Of a stretch of DNA of 64,000 nucleotides, positions 60,348 to 64,000 are shown in pieces. Position 1 is the first letter of the stretch. Every line of letters starts with the position of its first letter. The notes beneath the pieces were generated by a model. The model ran no database searches, had not been told where the DNA came from, and saw only the letters and a program-made list of their open reading frames with translations. The translations under genes were made by a program, and so were the position numbers. The DNA is taken from positions 372,001 through 436,000 of the forward strand of contig NZ_JAMTCI010000001.1 of assembly GCF_024171765.1 (NCBI RefSeq), given 5' to 3'. Source of the stretch: Williamsia deligens. GTDB lineage: Bacteria > Actinomycetota > Actinomycetes > Mycobacteriales > Mycobacteriaceae.

Positions 60348-61475
60348 TCAGCTCCTCCCCGACTGTTCGGACGAACCGGACTCCGACCCCGGGTTCTGGG
60401 CGAGCTGGGCCTGCAGTGCGCGCAGCACCGAGCCGCCCTGCGTCGCGAGCCCGGTGAGCAGGTCACCGACACCGTCGGACCCGTTGAGGACGGTCAGGTT
60501 GGCCTTGGCGAACCCACCGGCCAGTGCCTGCATCAGCTCGGGCAGCTGATCGATCAACTGCTGGTCGAGGGCGATCCGCCCGTTCGCCGCAGCAGCCTCC
60601 GACTGGATGCGCAGCGCGTCGGCCTCGGCCTCGGCGGCGATGCGCGTCGCCTTCGCCTGCGCCTCGGCGGGTTTCACGATCTCCGACAGCAGTTCCTTCT
60701 CACGCTGCGTCGCCAACGCCTCCGCGAGCGTCGCGCGCTGCAGCGCGATCGCCTGTTCGGTGGTCGCCGCCGCCAACGGACCCGCCTGTGCCGCCTCGGC
60801 ATTGGCCTTGTCGGTCTCGGCGCGGATCTGTGCCCGTGTGATGGAGGTGTCGCGCTCGAACTCGGCCTGCGCCCGCAACGACTGCTGCTGCGCCTCCGAC
60901 GACGCCTGGTCGGCGCGCGCCTGGGCGATCGCCGCCTCTCTCTGCACCCGGGCGACCTCGGGCTTGGCCAGCGCCTCGATGTACCCCGACTGCATGTCGT
61001 CGATCGACTGGATCTGGAACGAGTCGACGACGAGTCCGATGCGTCCCATCTCGGTCTTCGACGCATCGAGGACCTGCCGGGCGAGGGTGTCGCGCTCCCG
61101 GATGATCTGCTCGACGGTCATCGACCCGACGATCGACCGCAGGTGCCCGGCGAAGATCTGGCCGGTCAGCCGCGACATCTCCTGCTCCTGCTCGGAGACG
61201 AAGCGTTGCCCCGCAGCCACGATGGACGCGACGTCGCCACCCACCTTGTGGGCGATCACGGCCTTGACCTTCAGCTGGATGCCCTGCGTGGTCACGCACG
61301 TCTCCTCGACCTGCGCCTCGCACATCGCGAGCGACAGGTACGTGACCCGGCGGATCAGCGGGACGACCCACTTGCCATGTCCGACGACGACGGCGAACGG
61401 CTCGCCCTCGCCCTCACCGCGTTTCCCCGAGATGAGCATCGCCTCGTCGGGGTCGGGGACGTGGTAACCGAGCAT
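60348..61475 (-). CDS. SPFH/flotillin-like protein
   Basis: A 375-residue protein. Residues 1-150 form an SPFH/band-7 domain (segments GYHVPDPDEAMLISG, QEMSRLTGQIFAGHLRSIVGSMTVEQIIRERD). A coiled coil rich in Ala and Glu (165-300) and a C-terminal oligomerisation part follow. There is no N-terminal membrane helix, so it would attach to the membrane peripherally, as flotillins do. ATG 61475 is set by the family N-terminus; the longer frame upstream is not SPFH-like. It is divergent from the NfeD-like gene, its usual partner. Confidence 0.88.
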   Translation of the reverse strand: MLGYHVPDPDEAMLISGKRGEGEGEPFAVVVGHGKWVVPLIRRVTYLSLAMCEAQVEETCVTTQGIQLKVKAVIAHKVGGDVASIVAAGQRFVSEQEQEMSRLTGQIFAGHLRSIVGSMTVEQIIRERDTLARQVLDASKTEMGRIGLVVDSFQIQSIDDMQSGYIEALAKPEVARVQREAAIAQARADQASSEAQQQSLRAQAEFERDTSITRAQIRAETDKANAEAAQAGPLAAATTEQAIALQRATLAEALATQREKELLSEIVKPAEAQAKATRIAAEAEADALRIQSEAAAANGRIALDQQLIDQLPELMQALAGGFAKANLTVLNGSDGVGDLLTGLATQGGSVLRALQAQLAQNPGSESGSSEQSGRS

Positions 61476-61580
61476 GACTGTGTCCTCTCGCAGCTGTTCC
61501 GGACGCCCGTCCGGCGAGATGACGCTACTTCGCGCGACTATCGATCGCCACTGCTCGTCCCGGATGGGAGAGTCGTGGTC

Positions 61581-61796
61581 ATGGCCGGACTGGTGGGACG
61601 AATGGGCGTCGTGGTGCTGCCACCCGGACCGGACGGCATCGGTGAGGTGGAGATCCGGGTCGGGGGCACGCGGGAGACGTACGTCGCGACGGCGGAGGTG
61701 ACCATCGAGGTCGGTGCGACGGTGCTCGTCGTCGAGGACCTCGGAGGCCGGCAGGTCGCGGTGATCCCCTGGGCAGCTCCTCCCGAGGCCGTCTGA
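61581..61796 (+). CDS. NfeD-like small OB-fold protein
   Basis: A 71-residue protein consisting only of the C-terminal OB-fold found in NfeD proteins (segments LVGRMGVVVLPPGP, ETYVATAEV, VLVVEDLGGRQVAVIPW). Full NfeD proteins have membrane helices before this domain; here it stands alone. NfeD partners with flotillin in membrane microdomains, and the flotillin gene is divergent, 105 bp away. A GTG at 61575 would add two residues. Confidence 0.65.
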   Translation: MAGLVGRMGVVVLPPGPDGIGEVEIRVGGTRETYVATAEVTIEVGATVLVVEDLGGRQVAVIPWAAPPEAV

Positions 61797-61826
61797 ACCC
61801 GCGGGCTCCACGCCCCCGGACGACGA

Positions 61827-61858
61827 ACGCCCCGCGAACCCAGGGGCTCGCGGGGCGT
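61827..61858. terminator. Bidirectional terminator NfeD-like gene / katG
   Basis: An 11-bp perfect stem (ACGCCCCGCGA at 61827-61837, TCGCGGGGCGT at 61848-61858) with a 10-nt loop lies between convergent stops. The GC-rich stem without a long T-run is typical of actinobacterial terminators. Confidence 0.75.
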
Positions 61859-61890
61859 CCGGTGTGGGCTGTCAGTCAGCCGTCACGACC

Positions 61891-64000
<2,110 letters not shown>

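Overview
The window is very GC-rich actinobacterial chromosome, most likely from the Mycobacteriales (Gordonia/Williamsia-like). The clues are a LysX-type MprF/lysyl-tRNA synthetase fusion, a DUF222-HNH (13E12-type) gene, a hemophore-like secreted protein, an Rv0909/Rv0910-like antitoxin-toxin pair, a DUF1295/cyclopropane-synthase operon, type II NADH dehydrogenase and KatG. Genes are closely packed, with many 1-4 bp start/stop overlaps.

Layout. 1-9.8 kb: housekeeping and metabolic genes (lipoprotein, GGDEF protein, two SDRs, Fpg/Nei glycosylase, CysQ-like phosphatase, CobF, DMT-like membrane protein, glutathione peroxidase, secreted glycosidase). 9.94-21.77 kb: an 11.8-kb integrated element bounded by a 47-bp direct repeat of the 3' half of tRNA-Arg(CCU). 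The tRNA is intact at the right junction. 21.8-28 kb: MFS/LysR pair, type III glutamine synthetase with a GlnR-like box, and a degenerate NRPS-like adenylation protein. 28-34.9 kb: vWA lipoprotein-like protein, Rv0910-like toxin, secretory lipase, Rv0909-like antitoxin, MBL hydrolase, NAD(P)-binding protein and secreted SGNH hydrolase. 35-48 kb: FUSC protein, Tat-exported phosphatase, lipid-modification operon, LysX and an APC permease with an OB-like tail. 48-56 kb: 43-bp tandem repeats, Ndh, DUF5994, ADP-ribosylglycohydrolase, APC permease, DUF222-HNH and DUF4185. 56-59.8 kb: an aliphatic amidase regulon (amiE divergent from amiB-marR-amiC). 59.9-64 kb: hemophore-like protein, flotillin/NfeD pair and katG, which runs off the window.

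The main find is the 9.94-21.77 kb element. It carries a capsid-like gene with two small structural-like genes, an XRE repressor diverging from a lipoprotein, an AlpA/Xis-like HTH protein, a zinc-ribbon protein and a prim-pol/helicase gene broken by one frameshift. After these come a cluster of GTAC-C5 palindromes that looks like an iteron origin, a terminase-small-like zinc protein, a serine resolvase overlapping a tyrosine integrase, and a two-gene cargo of unknown function next to the tRNA. I see no portal, large terminase, protease or tail genes. The layout therefore fits a phage satellite or strongly reduced prophage rather than a complete phage. That classification is inference from gene content.
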